From positions 10,136,147 through 10,200,146 of the forward strand of contig OZ038436.1 in assembly GCA_964036275.1 (NCBI GenBank): 64,000 nucleotides of DNA, in the 5' to 3' direction. Under the pieces are notes generated by a model that was given only the letters and a program-made list of their open reading frames with translations, did no database searches and was not told the DNA's origin. Shown here one piece after another: positions 23,300 through 35,896 of this stretch. Position 1 is the first letter of the stretch; the number at the start of each line of letters is the position of its first letter. The DNA comes from Litoditis marina (lineage: Eukaryota; Nematoda; Chromadorea; Rhabditida; Rhabditidae). The position numbers and the translations under genes were made by a program.

Positions 23300-26200
23300 T
23301 CCCCATTTATCCTCAATTTTAAATTGATTTTCTGTAACCCCAAAATATTCGAATCGAGGCTGTTGGCTGGCTATCTCCCTTGTGAAAGATTCATTACATT
23401 TCAAGATGTAACCCCGAGTTTTCAATTTACAAGTTATTAACGCGGCGTGTTAATGAATCATGATTAATTGTGAATGTATTTGTTGGGTTTTGAGAGCAGT
23501 GGGAATTAGATTAACATCAGCTTCAATGTTACTCGAAAGGATATGAAACGAACCTCATTTGAAGAAAAATGGAACAGCTACAAATTGGGACCGTTTTGCC
23601 TTCAATGAGATGGGGTAAATATTGATAGAATGAAATTAGTACATAAAACGGATCACACATTCTTCTTTCTATTAATAGAGACTGCGTTACATTCCACCGC
23701 GTTTCCACTAGAATCACATTTGAACACCATATAAAAGTCAAAAACATCCAAAATTAAAATACTTCCTCCAGCTCAATAAAACAGTTGGTCGTTTCGATTA
23801 ACCCAATCATTATTTATTCAGGTTCACTTTTCAAATGAATCTTTTACAGCCCTTAAAGCATTTGCTTTCCTCCAACTGTCACTTGGCTGATGCAAACGCA
23901 TGCAAACGTTTCACGGGTTTTACTAATGTGCTCGGACAATACTGAAAACGATATCTTCTAGTAACTCTCAAACATATATGTATTGTCAGGGTACCCCTCG
24001 CGCGAAATCAACCCTGCGTGTTGGTGTGGGTTTGGTGTGCATGATTGCGAGTTGCGTATGTGATCGGTGTTTGGCGTGTAGAGTTCGCAAAAGCGCGCCA
24101 AATTCAAACTTCAACTATGAATCTTCACAGTTAGAGTCTAAATAATTACAATCTAATTAACTATAAATAGTCAGTAATTCAAAACTATGAATAGCTAATA
24201 TTTGAAGCTTATTGTATTCTAGCACACTTTCATTTTTTAAAACGGTAAAATAATACAAAATCCTTTCACTTTCATATATTCTGCGATAGGAACTGGAATC
24301 TGCTCAACGAGAGTGATTGCGAGACACAATCAAACAAAGTGAAGTGAAGTAGATAATTTTTTGGCTACTCATCAGCTTGATTATTACATTGGTAATAAGG
24401 TGTTTAAAAACATGTTCCGTAAATTATGCGCCTGTATTTCATATGTATCCAGAATCTGCCTTTCTGAGGTGTTCGCTGTTGTTTTGATTCTCCTTTTGGG
24501 GAGAAAACACTTTATTAAGGAAACAAACAATCTAAAATAATGAGATCGCAGAATAAAAGTACGACACAAAAAAACTTGATCAGAAATTGAGGGAAGGATG
24601 AGGGAAGAATTCGTAGATGTGCCCATCTCTTATTGTTGACAATTCTGAAAATAAAACAGAGTTACCGAGAGAAACAGCGGTCAATGGTAACGTTGATAAC
24701 ATTATGTTCAAAACTGTCATTTGAATTAACACAATCAGTACAGTTTTTTTTGCATTTCACTATAATACGCCGAGTATTCGTAGCAGTTTCATTTTAATTG
24801 ATATATTTTGAGTATCTCCTTAGGCTATGAATTTTCTGAAGGTGAATAGGTGAAGTTGAATTGGTGAACTGGTATAATCGTGAACTGACAAACTCGGAAC
24901 TTGTGAACGTCTAGTTGAACTTAAACTCGTAAGCGGATGAACGCGAACTGAAGAAACGTTCAAGTGTTGAACACAGAGCTAATCCACTAAACACCAAACT
25001 TTTTTTGAACGTTGCTCGACTATTATTGTCGTAAACAGCAGTGCAATTAACACGGATCAAAAATGTATCGCTCGAGGTTGAGCTATCTTGAACTGTTCGT
25101 TGTCTTTTCTGCTGTATTTGTAGTTTGATTTTGCTGCATTTCTGGCGTAATTTGCGAAATGTTAATGTGTACGCAAATCAAACCACAACTCTGTTTGAAT
25201 AGCCTCCTATATGTTCAAAAGTACACAAGTTTCTGAGATCTAATGAACTCGTAAACATTCTGATGGACGAAAAGTTCTCAAATAAATGTTATTGATACTT
25301 GCCTAGTATCTCGAGAAAACATGGTAAACTATCCGCAATACAAATTTTTGTTGAATAAAAAAAACTTATTCTGATGTGTTCTTTTTTCAAATTATAGTTC
25401 CAGATCATCAGAAGTGATTCAAGTTAACTCTGATGCGTTTTGATCAAAGTAAACATCGGGTTCGAAACATTTTTACTATTATTACGCTACTCTTACACTC
25501 GTGTTCATCGGATATTTTTCTCTATTGGAGAAAATCTCTATTGAAACACACAGCAGAAGTTTCAACATTCAATACGCTACCGCTTGACTTGTGACATTGA
25601 TTTAATGATTATATCTCATATCAGATTTGTGTCAACAAAAATACGATACTGAATCTTGGAACTTCATTTGAAACTCACTTCTTGTATGTCCTCCTGTCTT
25701 GTTTAAAATCCTTCTCAACCGATATTTGCTGTGCAAGTCGAGGGGTAGGTGCTCCAATCGCTTCTAGAAGTATACCTTAAGTTTGAGAATAGCTTCAGCT
25801 CACAGTCGGTTGACATAAAAATACATACATAACACATATGGCAAATTCAGAGCATTATTTTATCTTCATTTCTACGTTCTGACCAAGTCTCAACGATCGA
25901 TGTACTTTGCTAGTTCAAAGGGTTGCCTTGTTTTTGACTCTCTCCGAGAATAACAAGTACACTGTTTACCCCAAAAGTAAGGTGAAGAGGACTCACTTCA
26001 CTGAATGGACGTTATGTTCCCTAAAACTGACCGAGATTCAGTGGCATGATTAGAAACACAGTAGATTATTACAGCCGAGTGAACTAGATCAGTTAAAATG
26101 TCTAATTAATATGTAAATAGTTGTAAAAAATAAAGGAAAAAATCAAATTCTATTGAAAAATTCGAATGAGTTCGTTTGGCGCCCGATTCACGGGCAGCGA

Positions 26201-26785
26201 ATCATGCACCCAGCACACACCAAACACAAACGCACACCCTAGTTGCAATTATCAACACTCAGTTTACCAAGTCAATTTCGCGCGGAGGGTGCATTGACAA
26301 TGTATAATGACTATTTAAAAGAATAACGGAATATAAGAAATAGCAAATAGTCGTGTTAAATGTGTTAACTTAAAAAATTTATTCAGATTCGTATATACCC
26401 GCCAGCTACAAAAGCGAGAGAGCATGGAGGTCGATGAGACCGCAGACAGTGGCAGACAGCCTACGTATCTGAAATCCGGGTTCACTACTCACGAATACTT
26501 CTCATGCAGAAACTTCAATAAAGCACTAACTTAAAAGGTTCAAAATTCTTCTTAAGCCCAATAAAAACAATTGGGTTAGAAATTAATTTTGCGTGAACAA
26601 TATAATTTTTTCTGTTTCCGCTTAATTTCTACTTGTTTTTAACTGTAAAATTGATCTATTAGTACAATAGTTACACTCAAATGTCTGATTGCCTCAACTT
26701 TTCTGTTGGAAGTTGTAAGCGCAAGTTAAAGTTTCACGAATTCTATGAAAGAGTTCGGTCAATGGCGAAGATGTTTCGTTGTCCG
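23300..26785. repeat. Segmental duplication, left arm
   Basis: 23320-23520 matches 35897-36105 closely (shared AATATTCGAATCGAGGCTGT and ATTAACGCGGCGTGTTAATG). 23640-23960 matches 36110-36380. 26340-26540 matches 36425-36620 (CCCGCCAGCTACAAAAGCGA). 26620-26785 matches 37550-37695. Order and orientation are the same, so this is one duplicated block interrupted here by a 2.3 kb insertion. No gene is evident in either arm. Confidence 0.85.
23981..26303. mobile_element. ~2.3 kb TIR element inserted in the left duplication arm
   Basis: Left end TATTGTCAGGGTACCCCTCG then CGCGAAATC. The right end, read on the other strand, is CATTGTCAATGCACCCTCCG then CGCGAAATT. Subterminal GTTTGGTGTG words are also inverted. 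The paralogous site at about 36380-36425 lacks the element, which supports insertion. The interior has no frame longer than about 80 codons and no recognisable transposase, so it is non-autonomous or decayed. Confidence 0.75.
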
Positions 26786-27030
26786 GCCTGTACATAAATA
26801 TTGACCAGTTTTCGGCCCAATCAGCAATTTTTTTCAGTTGTAGAAAATTGCTCTCTCTTTCTCTTTCTCTCACTCTCTTAGTCTTTCTTTATTTTGTCCT
26901 TCCATCTTTCTTTCTCCATTTATATCTCTCTGTCTATTTCCCACTCTCTCTTTTCCTCTCTCTCTCTCTTCTCTCTGTACTTCTACTCTCTACATGTTTT
27001 GATGAAGCAGAAGTAGGCTACTATCGTGTA
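26786..27030. repeat. Pyrimidine-tract repeat (M6), copy 1
   Basis: ATAAATATTGACCAGTTTTCGGCC, then TTGCTCTCTCTTTCTC, a CT-rich tract, then CATGTTTTGATGAAGCAGAAG. The same left flank recurs at 30020 and 38395, and the right flank at 31288. So the pyrimidine tract is an internal part of a dispersed repeat, short here. Confidence 0.75.
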
Positions 27031-27379
27031 CGCCTTGCGCGCCCAACACATCTAGTTCCTATCTGTGCTGGTCCCTCAACTGAACAGCTGACGCAACTAC
27101 GCCACTCCAACAATTGGTCCTTTACGCCACCCAAACAATACATTAACCTGTCAACAAAAAGGTGATGATTGATTGCTCATCAGTCGTAGCTGACAGCCTC
27201 CAACATCAAACGGAAGCCGACATTATTCCTACCAACCGATACATCATATCCGGTCACACCTGTCAACCTTCTAAGACGCCGACGTCAACTATGACAAGAA
27301 CATGACAACCTGTAATCCCACGTAAAGCCACCTGCCCGAGATCAAAGGTTCCGACGACACCACCTGACAGAAGAAGGTG

Positions 27380-27414
27380 TATATAAGCAGCCCTCCGGCC
27401 AGAGAAATCAGTCC
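27380..27414 (+). promoter_or_regulatory. TATA box and initiator
   Basis: TATATAAG at 27380-27387 and TCAGTCC at 27408-27414 place the initiator A 30 bases downstream of the TATA box, the standard metazoan spacing. It lies in a relatively GC-rich stretch about 280 bases before the ORF1-like start codon. No such clear core promoter was noted elsewhere in the window. Confidence 0.5.
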
Positions 27415-27689
27415 AGTCCACAGCTCTGATGTGATCGCCTCTCCTCCACGGCCGAGCCCGCTCCGTGCACCTATTCACCTATTTCCCCCTCAATGCAAGG
27501 ATTACGGTATCCATTATAACCCCTATAACTAACTAAGCATAGTCATTCTCATATTCGTATAGTAATGTGTTTCTTTACATTGTACTCTATATAAACATAT
27601 ATAATCCATACCCTGTTCGTGTTATAAGCTACAGTATCATTCCACCATTTGTGTCGGTCGTGTGCGGTGACCCCTCTCGATTGATTACT

Positions 27690-28658
27690 ATGCCATCGCC
27701 TCGTCCAAAAATGGTACCACTTCGAACCCATTTTTTCACCCTTTTGAGTGAAATCAAAACTCTCAACGACAAACTCGACTCTCTGACTCAATCTCTACCT
27801 ACTATTATTCAATCCCAACTTCACCACTTCAATGATCGTCGATGTCTCACCATTTATGGCCTACCAGAGGATACTTCAACAAAGAAAAAGGTGAATGCAG
27901 TTTTCAATTTGGTCTCCGTCTCTCCATCTAATATTTCTATTCTTCACCGTTTGGGTAAACCTCGTCAAGATGGTTTACCTCGTCCACTCAAAGTATCTAT
28001 CAAAGATGGTATTCCGTTTCCTCGTCTTATTGATCTTTCTACTGCTATGAAGTCTGATGCTTCTATGTCAACTTTTCATGTACGAAAGTTCGAGACCCCG
28101 GAACAGCGGAAGGCCGGATTCCTCGCCAGACAATCGAAACGAGACGCCGCCCGAGCTGAGGTCACCGACCAAACTACAACATCAACACCGTCTGCCGATC
28201 CTATTCTGCCAATTGAAATGGAGTTAGTTGAACAAACTAGGAATGTCGTTTCCAATCGTGTGTCCGCATTTCCATCTCCAAATTCTATATCTACCCGTAC
28301 AACCCCTGTTCATTTTGATGATCAACCTGCTCTCCAAAGTCCCGTTCCTGTTGAAGTTACACAAATATCTGATGATCCTTCTTCTATGTGTGATACACCA
28401 TCCATTATTGACCCTCCATCGTTCCATGATGCTCTTGATGATGCTTCTTTGAAATGTGTAAATGACAATGTTGAGATATTGTATAATATGCAGCTGAGTG
28501 GAGTTTCTATGCGTGAACGTTACAGCTGTTTCCATGGGTGCTATCAATTGACCCCTCATCTGGCCCCAATTGTATCTGACGTGTACTTTGATCGCTATGG
28601 TTTCCGTTTCAACATCAATCAATCTTGGGTACCTCTTCCATCTCTGTCTTCTAACTGA
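27690..28658 (+). CDS. L1-ORF1p-like protein, probable non-LTR retrotransposon ORF1
   Basis: An uninterrupted 322-residue frame. I chose the ATG at 27690 (MPSPRPK) because the upstream extension to 27567 is hydrophobic AT-rich sequence typical of a leader. A short heptad-like segment (TLLSEIKTLNDKLDSLTQSL) comes first, then RRCLTIYGLPEDTSTKKK through ISILHRLGKPR and LPRPLKVSI, which fits the RRM-like fold of L1 ORF1p relatives. Next is STFHVRKFETPEQRKAGF with a basic tail, as in the family's C-terminal domain. The last 150 residues are Ser/Pro/Asp-rich and unfamiliar. These proteins bind RNA and package the element transcript. No endonuclease or reverse transcriptase follows within reach, so this is either a 5' piece of an element, a solo ORF1 element, or a domesticated gene. 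The frame is intact, suggesting recent activity or selection. Confidence 0.6.
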   Translation: MPSPRPKMVPLRTHFFTLLSEIKTLNDKLDSLTQSLPTIIQSQLHHFNDRRCLTIYGLPEDTSTKKKVNAVFNLVSVSPSNISILHRLGKPRQDGLPRPLKVSIKDGIPFPRLIDLSTAMKSDASMSTFHVRKFETPEQRKAGFLARQSKRDAARAEVTDQTTTSTPSADPILPIEMELVEQTRNVVSNRVSAFPSPNSISTRTTPVHFDDQPALQSPVPVEVTQISDDPSSMCDTPSIIDPPSFHDALDDASLKCVNDNVEILYNMQLSGVSMRERYSCFHGCYQLTPHLAPIVSDVYFDRYGFRFNINQSWVPLPSLSSN

Positions 28659-29943
28659 GCCTCAATGACATCAACAACAAATGCTATTAGCAACTTTCTT
28701 CATGTACCTGTTTTTCTTTTGTTTTCTCAAATGTCAGTTTGAATAGTTTACATTTCGTGATTTCATATTGGTCTATTATTATACTGATAAACATTATTAT
28801 TATCGAAACAGGAATGTCCAGAGTCCTGATACTACTCCTTATTTGAGCTGTGGTTATGGTTGAAAATGTAGGACTCATTCTAAACCACTGAAAATCGTGC
28901 GATATCTATGGTATTTTCTATTGAAAACGTTTCGAGCACCAGTTGTGTCCAGTTTGTGAATCTCAAAACTAACGATAATCACATTATGGAATCGTTTTCC
29001 CAACCAACGAAATTAAAAGTCCGAGGCTATTATTTTACCGAGATGTATCGATATCCAACTGAACTCGAAACCAAGAACCTCAGCACGAATGTCTTTTTAA
29101 ACTTGTTCTTTTAGATGTACCATGTTTTCAATAAAAAAGTCTGGTTTGTTTAGTTTCGCTCTTCGTGTGTGTTTTTTGATGAATTAACGTAGCGATTGGA
29201 ATGGAGCGCTTTAGTAGAACAACTGAAACGTTGAACTGCGCGAAACTGCAAACTTTCTGTTCACATTGACCAGATTCTTTTCAAAACCAACTTGTTTCTC
29301 TGACCGCATATGAAAACTATGCGGTATAAGCTCAACTGTATCTTTGTATGTAATAAAAATGATTCATCAGAATATTGACAGATTCATACTAGATTCTCGG
29401 TTTCACTGTTGCATTTACAACTTAGTTTGGCTATTTTCGGTTAAATACCGAGGAACCGTGAGAATAGGCCGAGTCCGGCCACCCAATGTCCGTGGCGAAG
29501 AGATATTCCGAGTGTGCAGAGATGAAGATATCTGGAGGGCAGTCGAGGAACACCATTTCGCAACGATTTGAAGTGATCTAATAAATCTTGAAATATTGAA
29601 AACCGAGGATCACGCCAACATTGCATTTTTGTAGATGTATGACATTCTATCTACATCATGAGTAGTTGGGAATGGTGAATCAACGGATAGAACTTTGAAG
29701 AAGCGAGACATCCATTCATGAAAAAGTGGGGGCCCAACGACTGTGAGATTTGTCTTCTGCTGTGCGCCGCTTAGACAGCTACTCTCAAATGGAGCAGCTA
29801 CTGCTACAAAAACCGAAAAATACTAATATACTCAAGTATAACTATTAACTACAAACATACAAAAGTCGTAAAATATTTTCTCAAACCTGTAAACTAGAAT
29901 GTACAAGTCACAGCTGCGGAAGAGAGAACATATTGTTTCAATC
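28659..29943. other. Intergenic after the ORF1-like gene
   Basis: 28890-29290 shows diverged similarity to 31790-32180 (ACCAACSAA near AAAGTYCGAGG, then ACCCAGTACGAAT-like and GAAACGTTGAAC words). The frame at 29344-29571 contains RVRPPNVRGEEIFRVCRDED but I cannot assign it. Confidence 0.4.
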
Positions 29944-31310
<1,367 letters not shown>

Positions 31311-33694
31311 GGATATTCTTTAAAGGGGGACAGAAAGGAAAGTTGAGCTTATCAAGAGAAACCGATAAGTATACCTTTTATTTCAAACTAACGATCCTAC
31401 TTTGCATACGGCCGACACGAGTCTGCCAGTGTTAGCGCGCGCAACGTTGTATTTAGGTACTCCGGGGTAACTAAACTAGCTTTCCTGTCTGCCCCCCCCC
31501 CATTCATTATTATTTATTCCTGCATATCTAAAACATAGAACAAGAAGTTTTACAAGATGTTAGGAATAAACTGAGTCCCCAAAGGGATGAGAGCATAACT
31601 CTCTCATCTTCGGATTGAGGGGAGCTTTTTAGAAAAACAGTTGATTTCTCGCATCATCTATTGAAGCGCATATGGAATGTTCTCAAATAAAACAGCTACA
31701 TCAATAACGTCTAGATAGTTGAATTTTTAATTGAACTGAGGTTGTCCTTTTTAGTTTCAGGATTTCATTCGAAATGCTGGTAATGGAGCAATGTGTATCA
31801 TTCTTCATAGAAAAAGTTTTCAATCCAACTTGTATTTTGTTTCTCCAACGAAACGAAAACCATATTCACGTTTTGGATTTGTTTTTCTGAACCAACCAAT
31901 GTGAAAGTTCGAGGATGAAAGTCCGAGATGCCCAAACTAAATTACCCAAATAAAATTTGTAATCAAGAACCCCAGTACGAATTTCAGTGTTTTGAACGCA
32001 TTTCTGATATGTAACACTTTATAATAAAATCAATAGGTTCTTGTATTTTGTTCTTCATTTGTTTTCATTTCCACGATTCTCGACTACCGATCATCGACAT
32101 TGAAATCGAGCCCTTCGGTAGAACAAGTGAAACGTTGAAGTGCGCATAGCTGCAAACGTTGAGTTCAGATTACCAGATTCTTTTTCGAAATAAATACACC
32201 ACAGATGAAAGTCATGATCAAAAGTTGTATCTTCTTATGTGATAAAATGTCTCATCACAAAAATTGCAGTCTCCCACTTCTCATTTGAGTTTCATCTTTT
32301 CACTGTTGCATTTACAACTCATTGAAGCAATTGTTGAAGAAGCATCGTAACTGTGTAAAATCATCTCGTTTAATAGAATACGTGAAACAATGAAATGCGC
32401 GAAGATGCCAAACTTTGAACAGAAGAAATTGAATCAACTTATTTTGATTGAACACGTGATTTCTTTTTCCACATAGTAAGATGGGAAAAAATAGGGTAAA
32501 AATACAATGATCGAAAATGATATAGTGGCCCTGTAACTGCGCTCATATTGACAGATGCAGCAGAACAGTAATATACGATTGAATTGTGCTTGTACCTGAT
32601 TTTGTAAGACAACAGTGATTGTGAAACACTTTCGGGATAATCTTGTTCAATTATTTCAGAGCTAATTTGATATCCACTCATGCAGTGAGTGCTTCTCACC
32701 GTGAGTGCATCAAATAAGTCATTCTCGATGAAAATAGGTTTTTGAACAACTTTTTCCGTGTTAAAATCCATTCAGGACGTATGTTATCTTGATTTCATTG
32801 TTGATGATGTCATTCTACATGGATAATAAATCATTAATATCACTAATGACTGTAAACTGACCTGCCACTAAACCAAGAGTAAAAATGGGTCACTCACAGC
32901 CTGTTAGTGAAAAATGAGGCACTATTTTTGTTTTTGGATCAGAAATATCGATTTGAGAAACCCGTGAGTATGTACGTGAGTACTGAGTGAGATTTGAGTG
33001 AAATTTAGGGTGAGTTAGGGAATTTGTGGGTCGAACTGAAGAGAGTTGCGTATGTTCACGAGCTAATGGTCTTTTTCTTGTTCGTAAACTGAGCGTAATT
33101 ACAAGCTGTTTGATCTATCCTAGCTGTTGATGAAAATACAAGGTTACATAGTCAACACTACAGTAGTCTCCGATTTCGATGGTCGTTTTTGGGAGAAAGG
33201 ACAGAGTTACCGTTTGTACGCCAGGACGTTGAAAAACGCTACAGCACCGCGAAGGGGTTGCAATATACACATAATATCCTCTCTGTAACAATATAATGAT
33301 TATTGTTCTTTATGTTCATGGTTTCAAGATCGCATTGTAGTGATTGTAATAGAGCCCTTTAGTAGAACACATGAAACGTTGAACTTCGCGGAACTGCAAA
33401 CTTTCTGTACAAGTTTCAATCCAGACCCTTTTTCGTAACCAGCTTGTGTGTCGCCGCAAAACTGTATCTGTATACATAGAAAAATAGAAAATTGATGTAA
33501 TAGAAAACTGTATTTTCGTATGGGACAAAAATTCAAGCGACACTTCATACTATACAAGGTGTTATTTTAAGCGGCATGGGGAATTTATCGAAAACTTTAT
33601 TTCTGTCAAGTACGCATACTCTGCACATCCATACGTTTCTCAAATGAATTAGTTTGCAGAAAACACACGCCATTGAGACAAATGTTACCCGTTT
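31311..33694. other. Intergenic with a recurring GTAGAACA...GAAACGTTGAA motif
   Basis: The sequence TAGTAGAACA then TGAAACGTTGAACTGCGCG and CTGCAAACTTTCTG appears in diverged form at about 29208, 32115, 32365, 33355 and 34405, always plus strand. A C10 run lies at about 31491. No gene supported. Confidence 0.5.
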
Positions 33695-33930
33695 TATAGT
33701 TCGTTTCACCAATCAATGTCCTTCTACAGTAATCTGTAAAATATTCAGGAGCCTTTTTCTGATGGATAAATTCTTATTTTGCTTTCAAACTTCCAGAGTT
33801 TGTAGAAGTGAAGGTAGAAAACAGAATAGCAAAGTTTGAAATCATTCTGAAAACATCAGACTACGAGACGCTGACCTGGAAGTGTTAGCAGATTACTGTA
33901 GAGGGTTATAAGTGCGTGGAACAGACTATA
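33695..33930. mobile_element. M2 TIR element, copy 2
   Basis: TATAGTTCGTTTCACCAATC at the left and GTGGAACAGACTATA at the right, with the family's CTACAGTAATCTGT and GACCTGGAAGTGTTAGCAG inside. Confidence 0.8.
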
Positions 33931-34645
33931 TTGTGTATACCACGTGATGCCACCCAACGTTTCACGCACCTATGAGGAGACGCTTTCCGATGGAAAGTTC
34001 CAACTTTCAAATCGATTGGAATGAGATAAGAAGAATGAAAAACATAACTATCTGGTTTTTCAGAAATGTTGTAACGTTCTATTCACGTGTCCTACTATAA
34101 AGAATAGAAAATAATAGAATTCGGTTGGGCTATGTTAATATTTTGATGTGTTGCATACTCGCAAATAAACATAGAGCACTATTTCGAAACTTCTAGGCGA
34201 TTTTTACCTTCAGTTTTTCCTATTTCGGCTTTTGTCTTCTTGGATTACTTCTTTTTCAGAAGATGTAGGAGTAGTGTCTCCTAGTTTTTGAACCTTGTTT
34301 TTCATATTCGTTTCCAATAAACCGTATATAGAAAGCTTGAACTACTCAATCAACTAACTGCATACTGTGTGTGTATTACGATAGAATCGTATCTCATGTG
34401 ACTCGAGTGCTTTTATAGAATACATGAAACATCAAGAGGCGCCAAACTGCAGACAGAATGGAGAAATCGTTCCCTAACATAAATTGATAGTTCCCTTTTC
34501 AATAGTTGAATCAGGCTTTGGTGACAATAATTTGCTTCGTTCAGCAGAAAAATAGCAATTGTATGTATTATACTATTTACCCAACAAGAACAGCAAATTT
34601 CCAACCCATTACGCAATTCGGAACGAACATTGATTATACGCCAGC

Positions 34646-34985
34646 AAATGAGAGAGTGTGTAGATCACAGATACGCAGATGCGTCAGACGCCCCCAGAGC
34701 TCGTCTCTTACAAAACTAACTCTACGCTGTAACCAGCGGTTGATTTAGTCAATAAGATTCGAATTTAGTTCAATTCTATATTATGAACAAGTCTTATTGA
34801 GCATTAAGCAAGCATGTGGTTGGATTTTCTGAAATAAATTGTACCAGCTATCATATTGTGTTACCTTTCTTAGATGATAAGTTGGTGTTTAACACACTTC
34901 ACTGAGTAGTGGAGAATACTGTCGAGTCAGTTTTCCGCACCGCAACGTATCACGCATTCGTTATAAGTAGACGATTATCGGTGAC
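34646..34985. repeat. Recent direct duplication, copy 1 (empty site)
   Basis: From GTGTGTAGATCACAGATACG to ACGTATCACGCATTCGTTAT, nearly identical to 35311-35780 apart from a few small indels. At CGCCCCCAGAGCTCG this copy is uninterrupted, whereas the other copy carries an insertion. Confidence 0.9.
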
Positions 34986-35310
34986 AGTGATTATTGCATT
35001 GAATTTTCTGGGAGCAACAAAAAATAGAGTTGTGAATCGCGATTCTCTCACGTTCGGAAGTTTGAGAAAACCTTTTAGCTGATAGATGTTCTACATTCTC
35101 TCCATTCACAGTACAACCAATACTGTAACAAGTCCGCTTTTCTACTGGGTATGTAGCATACGACCAGAGTTACTCTTTTTTGAGCTTCTTCAATGTTCTA
35201 TTGTTCGTGTCGAGCTTTAAATATTCATAATCAAAAAAAAATGTCAGTCGTTGAACACAAACTTCATAACAACACAACAAAGTTCAAGGTATTGGGTCTG
35301 CGGTTTTCTG

Positions 35311-35780
35311 ACAAATGAGAAAGTGTGTAGATCACAGATACGCAGATGCGTCAGACGCCCCCAGGGTACGTATTCTAGAAGATCCCGGCACCTTCATCCC
35401 ATCCTGCGTCTCCTCAAACAGACGCTATTTCTCTGCCCTAACATCCCGCCGGGATGTAAGAGACAAGAAATAGTGAGGCAGAGCGAGAGACGCAGGATGA
35501 AGATGCCGGGATCTTCTAGCATACGTACTCAGAGCTCGTCTCTTACAAAACTAACTGTATTTAGTCAATCAATAAGATTCGAATTTAGTTCAATTCTATA
35601 TTATTAACAATTCTTATTGAGCAAGCATGTGGTTGGATTTTCTGAAATAAATTGTACCAGCTATCATATTGTGTTACCTTTCTTAGATGATAAGTTGGTG
35701 TTTAACACACTTCACTGAGTAGTGGAGAATACTGTCGAGTCAGTTTTCCGCACCGCAACGTATCACGCATTCGTTATAGT
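35311..35780. repeat. Recent direct duplication, copy 2 (filled site)
   Basis: Same sequence as 34646-34985 but interrupted after CGCCCCCAG by the inverted-repeat element at 35365-35529. The pair provides a natural before-and-after view of the insertion. Confidence 0.9.
35365..35529. mobile_element. 165-bp foldback MITE with 3-bp target duplication
   Basis: Left arm GGTACGTATTCTAGAAGATC then CCGGCACCTTCATCC. The right arm is its near-exact complement ending CTTCTAGCATACGTACT. Arms are about 75-80 bases with a GCCGGG centre. Comparison with the empty site at 34697 shows a duplicated CAG. Diverged relatives: about 5030-5105, 40973-41030 and 60420-60560 (shared CATCCTGCGTCTC-type core). Confidence 0.88.
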
Positions 35781-35896
35781 TTTTTTCGCCAACTTGATTG
35801 TTATACAAAATTAATTATTATTGCTATAGAGTGTTTTACTGTAACACAACTTATAATGAATTTACATTGGTGAGAAACTATATACCGTTATCTCCC

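Noticed and set aside
23048..23440. 130-codon frame just after the SLBP stop codon
   Set aside because: Lies in probable 3' UTR and the duplicated segment; the paralogous copy at 35.9 kb does not keep the frame.
29344..29571. Frame with RVRPPNVRGEEIF
   Set aside because: Attractive composition but only about 45 residues, no family match I can defend and no clear splice partners.
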